Part shown: in pieces, positions 10,105 to 21,100 of the stretch
Layout: each line of letters opens with the position of its first letter
Numbering within the stretch: position 1 is the stretch's first letter
DNA from: Sapientia aquatica
GTDB lineage: Bacteria > Pseudomonadota > Gammaproteobacteria > Burkholderiales > Burkholderiaceae_D
NCBI RefSeq assembly: GCF_004358105.1
Contig: NZ_SMYL01000002.1
Span: 62,001 to 126,000, forward strand
DNA: 64,000 nt
Reading direction: 5' to 3'
The notes under the pieces: model-generated
Seen by the model: only the letters and a program-made list of their open reading frames with translations
What the model was told of the DNA's origin: nothing
Database searches by the model: none
Position numbers and translations under genes: made by a program

Positions 10105-11274
10105 ATGTTGCTTTGGCTAGCTCAATATTTTCAGCAAGACGTTGGCGTGTTCCGCGTATTTAATTTCATTACGTTCCGCGCGGTGTTTGCCACCTTGACT
10201 GCGATCACCATCGGCTTGGCGGCGGGCCCTGGCGTGATCCGTATGTTGACTCGATTAAAAGTTGGGCAAGCAGTGCGTACCGACGGTCCACAAACGCATT
10301 TGATTAAATCCGGCACGCCAACGATGGGCGGCGTTTTGCTACTGATTTCGATCGGTATTTCGACTTTGCTGTGGGCTGATTTAAGTAATCGTTTTGTGTG
10401 GGTATTGTTGCTAGTGACGCTGGGATTTGGTGCGATTGGTTGGGTCGATGATTACCGCAAGGTGGTGTTTAAAGATCCAAAAGGCATGGCATCGGCAGAG
10501 AAATATTTTTGGCAATCCTTGATCGGATTGATCGCCGCGATTTATTTGGCGTTCTCGGTGTCAGCGCCATCTAACGGTCAATTCCTAGGTATTTTTGTGC
10601 AATGGGTGGAATCGGGTTTCACGCTGGATTTACCAAACAAGGCCGATTTGATTGTGCCGTTTTTTAAAACAATTAGCTATCCCCTAGGTGTCTGGGGCTT
10701 TATTGCGCTGACCTATTTTGTAATTGTGGGGACTAGTAATGCGGTCAATTTAACCGATGGTTTGGATGGTTTGGCGATTATGCCGACAGTGATGGTTGGC
10801 AGTGCGTTAGGTCTGTTTGCCTATGTGACCGGCAATGCGACGTATTCAAAATATTTATTGTTGCCGCATATTCCGGGCGCGGGGGAATTGCTGATTTTCT
10901 GCGGCGCTATGGCCGGTGCTGGTTTGGCGTTCTTATGGTTCAACGCTTATCCCGCGCAAGTCTTTATGGGTGATGTGGGAGCGTTGGCCCTAGGCGGCGC
11001 GCTTGGCACGATTGCAGTCATCGTTCGCCAAGAAATCGTGTTGTTTATGATGGGCGGCGTGTTTGTGGTTGAGACCATTTCGGTAATGCTACAAGTCGGC
11101 TACTTTAAATTCACCAAGAAAAAATTTGGTACTGGTAAGCGATTATTTTTAATGGCACCTTTGCATCATCATTTTGAACAAAAAGGCTGGAAAGAAACGC
11201 AAGTCGTTGTGCGCTTTTGGATTATTACGATGATGTTGGTTTTGCTGGGATTATCGACGTTGAAGTTACGTTGA
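10105..11274 (+). CDS. mraY: phospho-MurNAc-pentapeptide transferase
   Basis: Integral membrane enzyme that makes lipid I from UDP-MurNAc-pentapeptide and undecaprenyl phosphate. The 389-residue protein has about ten hydrophobic segments. Conserved motifs include GTPTMGG near 71, GWVDDYRK near 112, [11 protein letters not shown] near 212 and the HHHFE of the histidine loop near 350. Lies 4 bases after murF in the operon. Confidence 0.96.
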   Translation: MLLWLAQYFQQDVGVFRVFNFITFRAVFATLTAITIGLAAGPGVIRMLTRLKVGQAVRTDGPQTHLIKSGTPTMGGVLLLISIGISTLLWADLSNRFVWVLLLVTLGFGAIGWVDDYRKVVFKDPKGMASAEKYFWQSLIGLIAAIYLAFSVSAPSNGQFLGIFVQWVESGFTLDLPNKADLIVPFFKTISYPLGVWGFIALTYFVIVGTSNAVNLTDGLDGLAIMPTVMVGSALGLFAYVTGNATYSKYLLLPHIPGAGELLIFCGAMAGAGLAFLWFNAYPAQVFMGDVGALALGGALGTIAVIVRQEIVLFMMGGVFVVETISVMLQVGYFKFTKKKFGTGKRLFLMAPLHHHFEQKGWKETQVVVRFWIITMMLVLLGLSTLKLR

Positions 11275-11311
11275 ATTAACGACTCAATTTTAAAATCAGG
11301 TTACGAAATAA

Positions 11312-12811
11312 ATGATGAGTTACTTGGATAAAAAAGTATTGGTACTAGGACTGGGAGAATCCGGTCTGGCTGCGGCGCACTGGTTGGTGCGTTGTGGCGC
11401 AATACTGCGCGTGGCCGATACGCGTGAAAATCCTGAGCGCCTAGTTCAACTCAAAGAGATTGCGCCTAGCGTTGAATTTATCGCGGGCGAATTTTCAGCG
11501 CAATTGTTGGACGAGATTGATTTTGTGGTGGTGAGTCCGGGCTTATCCGAGTTAGCCGAATTGGCGCAGATTACTCCAGTTGCAAAAGAGAAGAATATTC
11601 CCGTTTGGAGTGAAATTGAAATTTTCGCCCAAAGCTTGCAGCAGTTAGTCGAGTCGCAAAACTACCAACCCAAAATCCTCGCGATTACAGGAACCAATGG
11701 CAAAACCACTGTCACCAGTTTGGTCGGCTTGTTGGTTGAGCGCGCTGGTAAAAAAGTCCAAATCGCAGGCAACATCAGCCCATCGGTATTGGATGTGTTG
11801 CGCGTAGCGGTGCAGGAGCAGACTTTGCCCGATGTGTGGGTATTAGAATTATCCAGCTTCCAGTTGCATAGCACTTACAGTCTCAAAGCAAATGCGGCGA
11901 CGGTGTTAAACGTGACCCAAGATCACTTAGATTGGCACGGCAGCATGGATGCCTATGCTGCTGACAAAGCGAGAATTTTTGCTGAAAGCACGGTGCAGGT
12001 ATTGAATCGTGACGACAGCACAGTGATGCAGATGCAAAAGCTGTCGGCAGATCAATTTAGCTTCGGCATTTCAGTTCCCAAGAAGCCGAACGAATTCGGC
12101 CTGCAATCCGAAAACGGCATGAATTGGCTTTGCATCGCGAATGCGGTGGACGACGAAGCCGCGCCATCGAAGCGCAAGGCAAAAAATCAACCAATAACAG
12201 AAGTCGATGTCAGCATTGCGCGCTTAATGCCAGCTGACGCATTAAAAATTCGTGGCAATCACAATGCGATGAATGCCCTAGCCGCACTGGCTTTATGCCG
12301 CGCAATTGATTTACCAATGGCGAAATTGCTACATGGCCTGCGCGAATATCAAGGTGAGCCGCATCGGGTGGAATTGATTGCCTCAATCGATCAGGTTGAT
12401 TATGTCGATGACAGCAAAGGCACTAATGTCGGCGCAACTGTCGCGGCGCTCAAAGGATTGGCTAAACCCAACGCAAAAATAGTCTTAATCGCTGGCGGGG
12501 TTGGCAAAGGACAGGATTTTTCTCCTTTGTACGATGCAGTAGCGCAAGCGGTATCGGTCGTTTGTTTGATCGGTGAAGCGAGTGAAGAAATCGCGACCGC
12601 GCTGGATGGTTCGGGCGCGGAATTAATTCGCTGCTCTGATATGGAGCAAGCCGTAACGAGTGCAGCAGAAAAAGCCCGCAGTGGCGACACCGTGTTGCTT
12701 TCACCCGCTTGTGCCAGTTTCGATATGTTTAAAAATTACGCGCATCGCGCTCAAGTATTTATTGAAGCAGTAAAAGAAGTCGGTTATTCGCGCGGTGAGG
12801 TTGGTCTGTGA
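11312..12811 (+). CDS. murD: UDP-MurNAc-L-alanine:D-glutamate ligase
   Basis: Adds D-Glu to UDP-MurNAc-L-Ala in the cytosol. [15 protein letters not shown] marks the N-terminal nucleotide fold, [14 protein letters not shown] the ATP loop, and YVDDSKGTN the C-terminal domain. At 499 residues it is some 60 longer than the E. coli enzyme. The surplus is mainly an Asn/Lys-rich insertion in the central domain (about 255-310), common in this bacterial group. A second ATG follows directly at 11315, so the start may be one codon later. Confidence 0.94.
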   Translation: MMSYLDKKVLVLGLGESGLAAAHWLVRCGAILRVADTRENPERLVQLKEIAPSVEFIAGEFSAQLLDEIDFVVVSPGLSELAELAQITPVAKEKNIPVWSEIEIFAQSLQQLVESQNYQPKILAITGTNGKTTVTSLVGLLVERAGKKVQIAGNISPSVLDVLRVAVQEQTLPDVWVLELSSFQLHSTYSLKANAATVLNVTQDHLDWHGSMDAYAADKARIFAESTVQVLNRDDSTVMQMQKLSADQFSFGISVPKKPNEFGLQSENGMNWLCIANAVDDEAAPSKRKAKNQPITEVDVSIARLMPADALKIRGNHNAMNALAALALCRAIDLPMAKLLHGLREYQGEPHRVELIASIDQVDYVDDSKGTNVGATVAALKGLAKPNAKIVLIAGGVGKGQDFSPLYDAVAQAVSVVCLIGEASEEIATALDGSGAELIRCSDMEQAVTSAAEKARSGDTVLLSPACASFDMFKNYAHRAQVFIEAVKEVGYSRGEVGL

Positions 12812-13995
12812 AATCGCGCTTTTCAGCATTATGGTCCTCCAAGCACAGCGGTCGGGTGCAGATGATGGATTACGACCAAATGCTGGTTTGGGTGACGATG
12901 TTGTTGATGTTGTTTGGCATGGTCATGGTCTATTCGGCGTCGATTTCTTTGCCGGATTCGCCTAAGTATGTTGGCTACACTAATAATTATTTTTTGATTC
13001 GGCAAGCGCTGTTTATTGCGTTTTCATCGGTGGTTGCGTTGGGTGTGTTCCAAATCCGGATTGAGATTTGGCAAAAATATGCTCCGTACTTTTTCGTGAT
13101 TACCTTAATTTTATTGGCCGCGGTGTTGATCCCCGGCCTAGGCAAAGGTGTCAACGGTGCGAAGCGTTGGTTATCGTTGAAGGTGATCAATATTCAGCCA
13201 TCTGAATTAATGAAATTATTTGTGGTGTTATACGCCGCCGATTACACGGTACGTAAGCAAGAATTTATGCATAAATTATCCAAAGGCTTTATGCCGATGG
13301 CCGGTGCAGTGGGATTGGTTGGATTGCTGTTGCTGTTGGAACCGGATTTAGGCGCGTTTGGCGTCATCGTTTGTATCGCGATGGGGATTTTATTTTTAGG
13401 CGGCATCAACGGTATTTGGTTTGGCGGGATTGCAACCTTGCTGGTCGGGATTTTTAGCTTGGTGATTATGCTGTCCCCTTGGCGGCGCGAACGGATTTTT
13501 GCCTACTTGAACCCGTGGCAAGAAGATAATGCCTTAGGCAAGGCTTACCAGTTATCGCATTCTTTGATTGCCTTTGGTCGCGGTGAAATCTTTGGAGTTG
13601 GTTTAGGTGGTAGTGTCGAAAAGCTGCATTACTTGCCGGAAGCGCATACCGACTTTTTGCTTGCTGTGATCGGTGAGGAATTGGGTTTCGCTGGCGTGGT
13701 TGTGGTGGTGTATTTATTTTATTGGTTGGTAAAACGTGCCTTTGATATTGGTCGCCAGTCGATTGCCTTGGATTTGACCTTTTCTGGCTTGACCGCCAAA
13801 GGCATCGGAATTTGGATAGGCGTGCAAGCGTTCATTAACATGGGCGTAAATATGGGCTTGTTGCCAACCAAAGGCTTGACCTTACCGTTAATGAGTTATG
13901 GCGGTTCGGGTGTGTTGATTAACTGTATAGGATTAGCCATTTTGTTGCGGATTGATTTTGAAAACCGGGTCTTAATGCGTGGAGGACGTGCTTAA
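12808..13995 (+). CDS. ftsW: septal peptidoglycan polymerase FtsW
   Basis: SEDS-family glycosyltransferase that polymerises lipid II at the septum together with FtsI. 395 residues with about ten membrane segments. VYSASISLP lies after the first segment, [11 protein letters not shown] near 111, [13 protein letters not shown] near 170 and [18 protein letters not shown] near 350. The start is GTG within the end of murD (4-base overlap), supported by tight packing of the operon. Confidence 0.95.
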   Translation: MKSRFSALWSSKHSGRVQMMDYDQMLVWVTMLLMLFGMVMVYSASISLPDSPKYVGYTNNYFLIRQALFIAFSSVVALGVFQIRIEIWQKYAPYFFVITLILLAAVLIPGLGKGVNGAKRWLSLKVINIQPSELMKLFVVLYAADYTVRKQEFMHKLSKGFMPMAGAVGLVGLLLLLEPDLGAFGVIVCIAMGILFLGGINGIWFGGIATLLVGIFSLVIMLSPWRRERIFAYLNPWQEDNALGKAYQLSHSLIAFGRGEIFGVGLGGSVEKLHYLPEAHTDFLLAVIGEELGFAGVVVVVYLFYWLVKRAFDIGRQSIALDLTFSGLTAKGIGIWIGVQAFINMGVNMGLLPTKGLTLPLMSYGGSGVLINCIGLAILLRIDFENRVLMRGGRA

Positions 13996-15107
13996 TGAAT
14001 GCACTGACTACGCAATCACCCAAACGCTTAATGATTATGGCGGCTGGCACGGGCGGGCATATTTTCCCCGGCTTAGCAATTGCTAAAACCATGCAAGCGC
14101 GGGGCTGGGAAGTGACTTGGCTAGGCACCGAACATGGCATGGAAGGTGAGATTGTTCGGGCAAATAAGATTGCCATCGATACGCTGAATTTTTCTGGCAT
14201 GCGTGGAAAAGGTTTGTGGCACAGCGTCACTGGTGCGTTTAAATTGCTGTTGAGCTTTGTGCGTTGCTTTCAAATTATGGGGCAGCGTAAGCCAGATGTT
14301 GTATTGGGTATGGGCGGTTATGTGACGGTGCCGGGCGGCGTGATGGCAAATTTACGCGGTGTTCCGTTGGTGGCGATGAATGCCGATGCGGCCCTGATGT
14401 TATCGAACAAGGCATTAACCCGATTTGCTAAGCGCGTGTTGTTTGGCTTTCCGGCCGATTTTGGTGATGCAGTAGACAAGGCGCTAGTGACAGGTAATCC
14501 AGTGCGCGATGAAATCGTTGCAGTTGCTCAGCCGGCCGAGCGTTTTACTGGTCGTACTGGCCGATTAAATGTTTTAGTCGTTGGTGGAAGCTTAGGCGCG
14601 AAAGTATTGAATGAAACTGTGCCAGCCGCCTTGGCTTTGTTGCCCGAAGAATTGCGACCAACCGTTACACATCAATCGGGCAAACAACATATCGCTGCAT
14701 TGCAAGCGACCTATGAACGCTTGAATGTTAAAGCAGAAGTCGTGGCGTTTATCGACGATATGCCTAAGCGTTACTCGGAGTGCGATATTGTGATTTGCCG
14801 CGCGGGAGCTATTACGGTTTCTGAATTAACCGCTGCCGGAGTAGCGAGTGTCTTGGTGCCATTAATGGCGTCCTCGACCACGCATCAAAATAACAATGCA
14901 ATTTGGATGGCGCAACAACAAGCCGCGATTCATTTGCCGCAAAAAGAAATGAGCGCTGAAAAATTAGCGGAATTAATAAAGACTCTGCAACGTTCTGATT
15001 GCCAAAAACTCGCCGAGGCAGCTTACAAAATTGGCCGACGTCAAGCCAATAGCGTCATTGCAGATGTGTTGGAAGAAATCGACAATAACAACAGAAATGA
15101 CCGTTAA
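13995..15107 (+). CDS. murG: lipid II synthase MurG
   Basis: Transfers GlcNAc from UDP-GlcNAc to lipid I on the cytosolic face of the membrane. The Gly-rich loop GTGGHIFPGLAIA is at about 18-30. GMGGYVTVPGG and VVGGSLGAKVLNE follow, and ICRAGAITVSEL is the UDP-GlcNAc site near 275. 370 residues. The ATG shares a base with the ftsW stop (TAATG). Confidence 0.95.
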   Translation: MNALTTQSPKRLMIMAAGTGGHIFPGLAIAKTMQARGWEVTWLGTEHGMEGEIVRANKIAIDTLNFSGMRGKGLWHSVTGAFKLLLSFVRCFQIMGQRKPDVVLGMGGYVTVPGGVMANLRGVPLVAMNADAALMLSNKALTRFAKRVLFGFPADFGDAVDKALVTGNPVRDEIVAVAQPAERFTGRTGRLNVLVVGGSLGAKVLNETVPAALALLPEELRPTVTHQSGKQHIAALQATYERLNVKAEVVAFIDDMPKRYSECDIVICRAGAITVSELTAAGVASVLVPLMASSTTHQNNNAIWMAQQQAAIHLPQKEMSAEKLAELIKTLQRSDCQKLAEAAYKIGRRQANSVIADVLEEIDNNNRNDR

Positions 15108-15125
15108 GCATTCAGGGAAAAGAAC

Positions 15126-16532
15126 ATGAAACATAAAGTAAAACATTTGCATTTTGTGGGAATCGGCGGCTCAGGAATGAGTGGTATTGCTGAGGTGTTG
15201 ATGAACCTTGGTTACACCGTTTCGGGGTCGGATTTATCCAGCAATGCTGCGTCGCAGCGTCTTGCAAGTTTGGGCGCGCAAATTAAATTGGGTCACGATG
15301 CTAGCAATATTGCAGGAGCCGATGCGATTGTGACCTCAACCGCGGTGAAATCAGATAACCCAGAAGTGATCGCAGCGCGCGCCGCGCATGTGCCTATCGT
15401 GCCGCGCGCGATGATGTTAGCCGAATTAATGCGTCTCAAACGCGGTATCGCGATTGCTGGTACGCACGGTAAAACCACCACGACAAGTTTGGTTGCCAGT
15501 GTGTTAGCGCAAGGCGGTTTAGATCCAACTTTTGTGATCGGTGGCTTGTTAAATAGCGCCGGTGCCAACGCCAAGCTCGGCAGCGGCGACTTCATCGTAG
15601 CCGAAGCGGACGAATCGGATGCCTCGTTTTTAAATTTATCGCCAGTGATTTCGGTCATCACCAACATCGACGCCGATCACATGGAAACCTATGGCCACGA
15701 TTTCGCCAAGTTGAAACAGGCCTTTGTTGAATTTACTCAGCGTTTGCCGTTTTATGGCGTCGCGGTGTTATGTCTGGACGACGTACATGTGCGTGAAATT
15801 ATGCCGTTCATTTCTAAGCCCATTACCACCTATGGCTTCCATGAAGAAGCCGATGTGCGCGCAATTAATGCACATGCTAGTGGCGGCAAAATGCATTTCA
15901 CGGTCATTCAAAAAGATTACCAAGATATGCCCATTAGCTTGAATCAGCCCGGCGTGCACAATGTACAAAATGCCTGCGCGGCGATTGCAATCGCGCGTGA
16001 GTTGGGTGTGTCGAACGAAAACATTCAGCAAGCGCTGACCGAATTCAACGGCGTTGGTCGTCGCTTTACCCGCTACGGTGAAATCGCGCTGCCGAAAAAG
16101 GATGGGCAAGCAACTGGTCACTTTGCGTTGGTCGACGATTATGGTCACCATCCTGTTGAGATGGCCGCCACCTTGGCAGCTGCGCGTGGTGCTTTTCCGG
16201 GGCGACGTTTGGTATTGGCTTTTCAGCCGCATCGTTATACCCGCACCCGCGATTTGTTTGAAGATTTTGTCAAAGTCATGTCGAGCGCCGACGTGGTGGT
16301 GTTGGCTGAAGTGTATGCCGCTGGTGAGCCACCCATTGTCGCCGCTGACGGTCGCAGTTTAAGTCGCGCTTTACGTGTGTTCGGTCAAGTGGACCCAGTT
16401 TTTGTTGAAAATATCGCCGATTTTCCAGAGACTTTGTTGAATGTATTAAAAGATGGCGATGTGGTCATTACGATGGGCGCTGGTTCCATCAATGCTGTTC
16501 CCGCCAAGTTGGTCAATCGTAGCGATGACTGA
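15126..16532 (+). CDS. murC: UDP-MurNAc:L-alanine ligase
   Basis: First Mur ligase; adds L-Ala to UDP-MurNAc. [14 protein letters not shown] is the N-terminal nucleotide fold, [11 protein letters not shown] the ATP loop (about 114-124), [10 protein letters not shown] follows, and [12 protein letters not shown] lies in the C-terminal domain. 468 residues, normal. A purine-rich AGGGAAAAG stretch precedes the ATG. It lies 18 bases after murG. Confidence 0.95.
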   Translation: MKHKVKHLHFVGIGGSGMSGIAEVLMNLGYTVSGSDLSSNAASQRLASLGAQIKLGHDASNIAGADAIVTSTAVKSDNPEVIAARAAHVPIVPRAMMLAELMRLKRGIAIAGTHGKTTTTSLVASVLAQGGLDPTFVIGGLLNSAGANAKLGSGDFIVAEADESDASFLNLSPVISVITNIDADHMETYGHDFAKLKQAFVEFTQRLPFYGVAVLCLDDVHVREIMPFISKPITTYGFHEEADVRAINAHASGGKMHFTVIQKDYQDMPISLNQPGVHNVQNACAAIAIARELGVSNENIQQALTEFNGVGRRFTRYGEIALPKKDGQATGHFALVDDYGHHPVEMAATLAAARGAFPGRRLVLAFQPHRYTRTRDLFEDFVKVMSSADVVVLAEVYAAGEPPIVAADGRSLSRALRVFGQVDPVFVENIADFPETLLNVLKDGDVVITMGAGSINAVPAKLVNRSDD

Positions 16533-16560
16533 TTAACGAGCTAAAGAGAATTGAATCGAT

Positions 16561-17532
16561 ATGGAAAATAAATTATCCGTAAAAGAGTTAGGTAAAGTAG
16601 GCGTGTTGTTCGGCGGCCGTTCTGCTGAACGCGAAGTGTCCATCATGTCTGGCTCAGGCGTTTTGGCCGCGTTAATTAGTAAAGGTGTTGATGCACATGC
16701 CTTCGATCCAGGCCAGCAATCGTTGGCAGAGCTGGCGGAGCAAAAGTTTGATCGCGTGTTTATCGCGCTGCACGGACGTTATGGTGAAGATGGCACTTTA
16801 CAGGGCGCGTTAGAACAATTAGGAATTCCTTATACTGGCTCGGGCACGTTGGCTTCCTCTTTGGCGATGGATAAAGCAATGACTAAGCGGATTTGGTTGG
16901 CAAGCGGTTTGTCCACGCCAAAATTCGCGATGTTAGCCGATGATAGCGATTGGGCTGCAATTGCCGCCGATTTAGAATTGCCATTAATCGTCAAGCCTGC
17001 CCACGAAGGCTCAACAATGGGTTTAACCAAAGTCACTGACGTTGCTCAGCTACCGGCGGCCTACAAATTAGCAGCGCGTTTTGATTCAGCGGTAATTGCT
17101 GAACAGTTTATCGAGGGCATGGAATTAACCTGCGCGGTGTTAGGTCGGGATGAAAATGCACAAGCGTTTCCGCTAATTCGCATCGTGGCGCCGGATGCAA
17201 ACTACGATTACCAGAATAAATATTTTACCGACGATACCAAGTATTTTTGCCCGGCCGGTATTCCCGACGAACAAGAACAAGAAATCAGCGCGATGGTGTT
17301 GGCGTCTTACCGTGCGCTAGGTTGTCGCGGTTGGGGTCGCGCTGATGTAATGGTGCGCGCCACGGATAACAAGCCATTTTTGTTGGAAATGAATACTTCG
17401 CCTGGCATGACGAGTCATTCATTGGTGCCAATGGCGGCTAAAGTTGCTGGTTTGGATTACGCCGAGTTGTGCCTTGAAATTATCCGATCGGCAGAATTAG
17501 ATTTACATGCCTCATCCGACTGGAAGCCTTGA
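16561..17532 (+). CDS. ddl: D-alanine:D-alanine ligase
   Basis: ATP-grasp enzyme producing the D-Ala-D-Ala dipeptide used by Mur[18 protein letters not shown] is the family N-terminal motif, [14 protein letters not shown] lies near 69, [10 protein letters not shown] near 147, and the metal-binding end is [15 protein letters not shown]. 323 residues. Its place between murC and ftsQ matches the ddlB position in proteobacteria. Confidence 0.95.
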   Translation: MENKLSVKELGKVGVLFGGRSAEREVSIMSGSGVLAALISKGVDAHAFDPGQQSLAELAEQKFDRVFIALHGRYGEDGTLQGALEQLGIPYTGSGTLASSLAMDKAMTKRIWLASGLSTPKFAMLADDSDWAAIAADLELPLIVKPAHEGSTMGLTKVTDVAQLPAAYKLAARFDSAVIAEQFIEGMELTCAVLGRDENAQAFPLIRIVAPDANYDYQNKYFTDDTKYFCPAGIPDEQEQEISAMVLASYRALGCRGWGRADVMVRATDNKPFLLEMNTSPGMTSHSLVPMAAKVAGLDYAELCLEIIRSAELDLHASSDWKP

Positions 17533-17577
17533 GTGCGTAAGCAATCTCAAGAAAATACTTAAGGCGAGCAGAAACGA

Positions 17578-18348
17578 ATGTGGCAAGACGTCAAATTATT
17601 GAATGCATCGGCAAATTTTTTGTTTGGCGTCTGTGCGTTATTGCTGCTTTTGGCGGGCTTATGGGTGTTTGCTAACCAGCCGATGTTTACGCTTAAGGTG
17701 ATTGATGTAGAAGGTTTGGACAATGTAGCGCTGCGACACGTTAATGCTGAAATCATTCGCAGCGCTACTTTGCCGAGAATTAAAGGGAATTTTTTTACGA
17801 CCAACTTAGACGTTATTCGCCATTCATTTGAGTTGGTACCGTGGGTGAGAAAAGCTAGTGTGCGGCGTGAATGGCCGGATAAATTGATCGTGACCTTGGA
17901 AGAACATGTGCCACTCGGGACCTGGGGCGAAGAGGGACAGTTGTTATCCGTGAAGGGCGAAGTGTTTACCGCCAATTTAGCGGAAGCAGAAGAAGATACG
18001 CGCTTGTTGGAATTTAGTGGTCCGGTTGGCAGTGAGAAAGAAGTAATGAACCATTTTTTAGCGTTTAAAGAATGGTTCAAACCGATCTCACTGGCCCCAG
18101 AATCGGTGGCGTACAGCAAACGCTATGCGTGGTTGATCAAGATGAATTCGGGTTTAGAAGTACAGTTGGGACGCGAAGAAAATAGTACGGTGTTGAAAGA
18201 GCGGGTTGATCGGTTACTGCAGGTGTATCCTGAACTAATCAATCGGCTGCAAGGAAAAATTGAGAGCGTGGACCTGCGCTATCCAAACGGCTTGGCATTA
18301 AAAGCTACAGGGCAGGAATTGAACGTGGTGAGTAAAAAGAAGAAGTAA
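17578..18348 (+). CDS. ftsQ: cell division protein FtsQ
   Basis: Bitopic membrane protein of the FtsQLB complex. A membrane segment lies at about 14-34 (LFGVCALLLLLAGLWVFAN). It is followed by a POTRA domain (FTLKVIDVEGLDN onwards) and the FtsQ beta domain containing VRREWPDKLIVTLEEHVPLGTWG. 256 residues, close to the E. coli length. Sits 45 bases after ddl and 4 before ftsA. Confidence 0.93.
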   Translation: MWQDVKLLNASANFLFGVCALLLLLAGLWVFANQPMFTLKVIDVEGLDNVALRHVNAEIIRSATLPRIKGNFFTTNLDVIRHSFELVPWVRKASVRREWPDKLIVTLEEHVPLGTWGEEGQLLSVKGEVFTANLAEAEEDTRLLEFSGPVGSEKEVMNHFLAFKEWFKPISLAPESVAYSKRYAWLIKMNSGLEVQLGREENSTVLKERVDRLLQVYPELINRLQGKIESVDLRYPNGLALKATGQELNVVSKKKK

Positions 18349-18352
18349 TGAC

Positions 18353-19585
18353 ATGACAAAAGATGCAAAAAACTTGATCGTTGGTTTGGATATCGGTACC
18401 TCAAAGGTAGTGGCCGTGGTGGCGGAAGTCATGCCGGATGGTCGCCATGAAGTCATCGGCTTGGGTCAGCATGAATCCAAAGGATTGAAAAAAGGCGTTG
18501 TGGTCAACATCGAAGCCACGGTCGAATCAATTCAACGCGCACTCGAAGAAGCCGAATTAATGGCTGATTGCAAAATCAGAAATGTCTACACCGGCATCGC
18601 TGGTAGCCATATTCGCTCGATAAATTCGCGCGGAATGGTCGCCATCAAAGATAAAGAAGTTACCGCCGCCGACGTGTCGCGTGTGATTGAAACCGCCAAA
18701 GCGATCAACATCTCAACCGATCAGCAATTGCTGCACACCGTTCCGCAAGAGTTTATCGTTGATAATCAGGACGATGTGCGTGAGCCGATCGGCATGAGCG
18801 GCATTCGATTAGAAGTCAAAGTGCACATCGTCACCGGTGCGGTGTCGGCAGTACAGAACATCGTCAAATGCGTGCGCCGTTGTGGTTTGGAAGTCGCTGA
18901 TTTAATTTTGCAGCCGATGGCTTCCGCTGAAGCGGTGCTGACGTTGGATGAAAAAGAACTCGGTGTTGTGTTGATCGATATCGGCGGAGGAACGACTGAC
19001 GTGGCCGTTTTCAGCGAAGGCGCCATTCGCCACACCGTGACCATTCCTATCGCTGGCGACCAGATTACCAACGATATCGCGATGGCGATTCGCACACCAA
19101 CCGCTGAAGCCGAAGAAATCAAAATCCGTTTTGGTGTTGCAAAACAAGCCCTAGCCGACCCCGCACAAACCTTGGAAGTGCCAGGTTTGGGTGATCGCGA
19201 ACCGCGTTCGATGTCGCGCCAAGCCTTGGCAGCGGTGATTGAGCCGCGCGTTGAAGAATTATTCGCCTTCGTGCATCAAGTTATTCGTGAGTCGGGTTAT
19301 GAGGATGTATTGTCGTCCGGTGTAGTGCTAACTGGTGGAACTAGCATAATGCCGGGCATGGTTGAAATGGCCGAAGACATCTTCCTAAAACCAACGCGCA
19401 TCGGTATGCCGGAATATCACGGACAGTTATCGGACGTGGTTCGCAGCCCAAGATATGCGACCGTTTTGGGACTTTTACTTGAAGCGAAAAAACAGTATTT
19501 GCGCGGCCATTTAGTTTCGCGCCAAGAAGGTTCTGCAAAAGCCGTTTGGCAGAGGATGAAAGAGTGGTTTTTTGGGACTTTTTAA
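18353..19585 (+). CDS. ftsA: cell division protein FtsA
   Basis: Actin-like ATPase that anchors the FtsZ ring to the membrane. The phosphate-1 motif GLDIGTSKVVAVVAEV is at the N terminus, and the SHS2-like 1C domain contains GIAGSHIRSINS. The phosphate-2 motif is VVLIDIGGGTTDVAVF and the adenosine motif is GVVLTGGTSIMPGM. The C-terminal amphipathic helix (VWQRMKEWFFGTF) is the membrane target sequence. 410 residues. Confidence 0.96.
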   Translation: MTKDAKNLIVGLDIGTSKVVAVVAEVMPDGRHEVIGLGQHESKGLKKGVVVNIEATVESIQRALEEAELMADCKIRNVYTGIAGSHIRSINSRGMVAIKDKEVTAADVSRVIETAKAINISTDQQLLHTVPQEFIVDNQDDVREPIGMSGIRLEVKVHIVTGAVSAVQNIVKCVRRCGLEVADLILQPMASAEAVLTLDEKELGVVLIDIGGGTTDVAVFSEGAIRHTVTIPIAGDQITNDIAMAIRTPTAEAEEIKIRFGVAKQALADPAQTLEVPGLGDREPRSMSRQALAAVIEPRVEELFAFVHQVIRESGYEDVLSSGVVLTGGTSIMPGMVEMAEDIFLKPTRIGMPEYHGQLSDVVRSPRYATVLGLLLEAKKQYLRGHLVSRQEGSAKAVWQRMKEWFFGTF

Positions 19586-19607
19586 TGTTAAATGTCTTGA
19601 AATTTGC

Positions 19608-19635
19608 TGTAAAAAAATAAGCGTCAATTTATAAT
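19608..19635 (+). promoter_or_regulatory. possible ftsZ promoter
   Basis: A perfect -10 hexamer TATAAT (19630-19635) lies in the 146-bp gap between ftsA and ftsZ, the longest gap in the cluster. The best spaced -35 is TGTAAA (19608-19613, 16-bp spacer), only a half match. An extra promoter for ftsZ is common in this cluster, so it is plausible. Confidence 0.5.
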
Positions 19636-19731
19636 GTTGTGCACACATGCAGTGTTTAGTCGTTAGTCGTGACACCTTAGAAGTTCTGTGATGATTAATG
19701 ACTAGGAACTGCCAACCTGGAGGAAGATACG

Positions 19732-20943
19732 ATGGAATTTGAAATGATCGATAATGCTACGCAAGGGACCATCATCAAAGTGGTCGGAGTTGGCGGTGCT
19801 GGCGGCAATGCAGTTCAGCATATGATTAACAAAGGTGTGAGCGGCGTTGAATTCATCGCGGCCAATACCGATGCTCAAGCGCTGGCTCAATCCAAGGCGC
19901 ATAACGTCATTCAAATCGGCGAAACCGGTTTAGGTGCCGGTATGAAGCCTGACGTTGGTCGTCAGTTGGCAGAAGAATCCAAATCGCGCATCGAAGATGC
20001 TTTGCGCGGCGCACACATGGTATTTATCGCTGCTGGTATGGGCGGCGGTACCGGTACTGGTGCAGCACCGATCGTGGCAAAAATCGCGAAAGAACAGGGC
20101 GCGTTAACCGTTGCCGTCGTTTCTAAACCATTTTCCTACGAAGGCCAAAAATGCATGGACATCGCTGATGCAGGTTTAGAAGCGTTGTCTGAGCATGTCG
20201 ATTCGTTGATTATCATCCTCAACGAAAAACTGGAAGAAATCTACGAAGACGATTCCATGCTCGAATGGATGCAGCATGCTGATGACGTTTTAAACAACGC
20301 CGTTGCCGGTATCGCTGAAATCATCAATGTCCCAGGTCATATCAACGTCGATTTCAATGACGTGAAAACGATTATGTCCGAACAAGGCAAAGCAATGATG
20401 GGTACAGCGACCGCTTCCGGTATTGATCGTGCGCGTATCGCAGCAGAACAAGCAGTTGCTTCGCCATTGTTAGACGGTATCGATTTATCTGGCGCGCGCG
20501 GTGTGTTGGTCAATGTGACTGCAAGCCGTTCGTTGAAAGGTAAAGAAATCCGTGAAGTGATGGCAGCAGTTCGTGCCTTCGCTGCTCCTGACGCATCGAT
20601 TGCACAAGGTATTGCGTATGACGACAATATGGGCGACGACATTCGCGTAACGGTTGTCGCAACAGGTTTAGGTCGCGGCAAAAAGCCAATGTCCTTGGTT
20701 CAACCACAAACGATGTTGCGCACTGGTACTCACAACGAGCCAATGATGACGGCAAATGTTGGCTTAAATATCGGCCAAGTTGGCAATGCACCAGCGATGG
20801 GCGGCGCGTCTCACAGCTTTGATAGTCCAAAAGGTCCAGCCGTTTGGCGTCGTGAGTCAGCTTCTGAAACAGTGCGCGCATTAGAGAAAAACGGCATGGA
20901 AACTTACGATATTCCAGCGTTCTTGCGCAAACAAGCTGACTGA
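19732..20943 (+). CDS. ftsZ: cell division GTPase FtsZ
   Basis: Tubulin-like GTPase that forms the division ring. GVGGAGGNAVQHM is the N-terminal nucleotide loop, GMGGGTGTGAAPIVA the tubulin signature, and NVDFNDVKTIM the T7 loop region. The C-terminal peptide ETYDIPAFLRKQAD is the site that binds FtsA and ZipA-type partners. 403 residues. A strong GGAGGA ribosome site at 19719-19724 fixes the start and suits high expression. Confidence 0.97.
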   Translation: MEFEMIDNATQGTIIKVVGVGGAGGNAVQHMINKGVSGVEFIAANTDAQALAQSKAHNVIQIGETGLGAGMKPDVGRQLAEESKSRIEDALRGAHMVFIAAGMGGGTGTGAAPIVAKIAKEQGALTVAVVSKPFSYEGQKCMDIADAGLEALSEHVDSLIIILNEKLEEIYEDDSMLEWMQHADDVLNNAVAGIAEIINVPGHINVDFNDVKTIMSEQGKAMMGTATASGIDRARIAAEQAVASPLLDGIDLSGARGVLVNVTASRSLKGKEIREVMAAVRAFAAPDASIAQGIAYDDNMGDDIRVTVVATGLGRGKKPMSLVQPQTMLRTGTHNEPMMTANVGLNIGQVGNAPAMGGASHSFDSPKGPAVWRRESASETVRALEKNGMETYDIPAFLRKQAD

Positions 20944-20961
20944 TCCAGTGTGATCTCTCCA

Positions 20962-20999
20962 GCTGAAAGCGGATGTTTTTGGTAAATTCCGCTTTCAGC
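20962..20999. terminator. 12-bp perfect hairpin after ftsZ
   Basis: GCTGAAAGCGGA (20962-20973) pairs perfectly with TCCGCTTTCAGC (20988-20999) across a 14-base loop, 18 bases after the ftsZ stop. No T run follows on the plus strand. It may protect the ftsZ 3' end or act as a weak terminator. A second stem (CTAAGGC 21013-21019 with GCCTTAG 21028-21034) follows. Confidence 0.55.
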
Positions 21000-21041
21000 A
21001 AAGAAAATAAGACTAAGGCATACTAGCGCCTTAGCTGTAGA

Positions 21042-21074
21042 CGCCGCAAACAGCATTGTTTGTGGCGTTTTTTT
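21042..21074 (+). terminator. intrinsic terminator in the leader of the peroxiredoxin gene
   Basis: CGCCGCAAACA (21042-21052) pairs with TGTTTGTGGCG (one G-U) over a GCAT loop and is followed by seven T (21068-21074). It is a textbook intrinsic terminator, but it ends only 26 bases before the peroxiredoxin ATG. There is no room for a separate promoter downstream, so it either trims read-through from ftsZ or is a conditional leader terminator. Confidence 0.85.
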
Positions 21075-21100
21075 AATCAAAACCTCACTCGGGAGATGCA

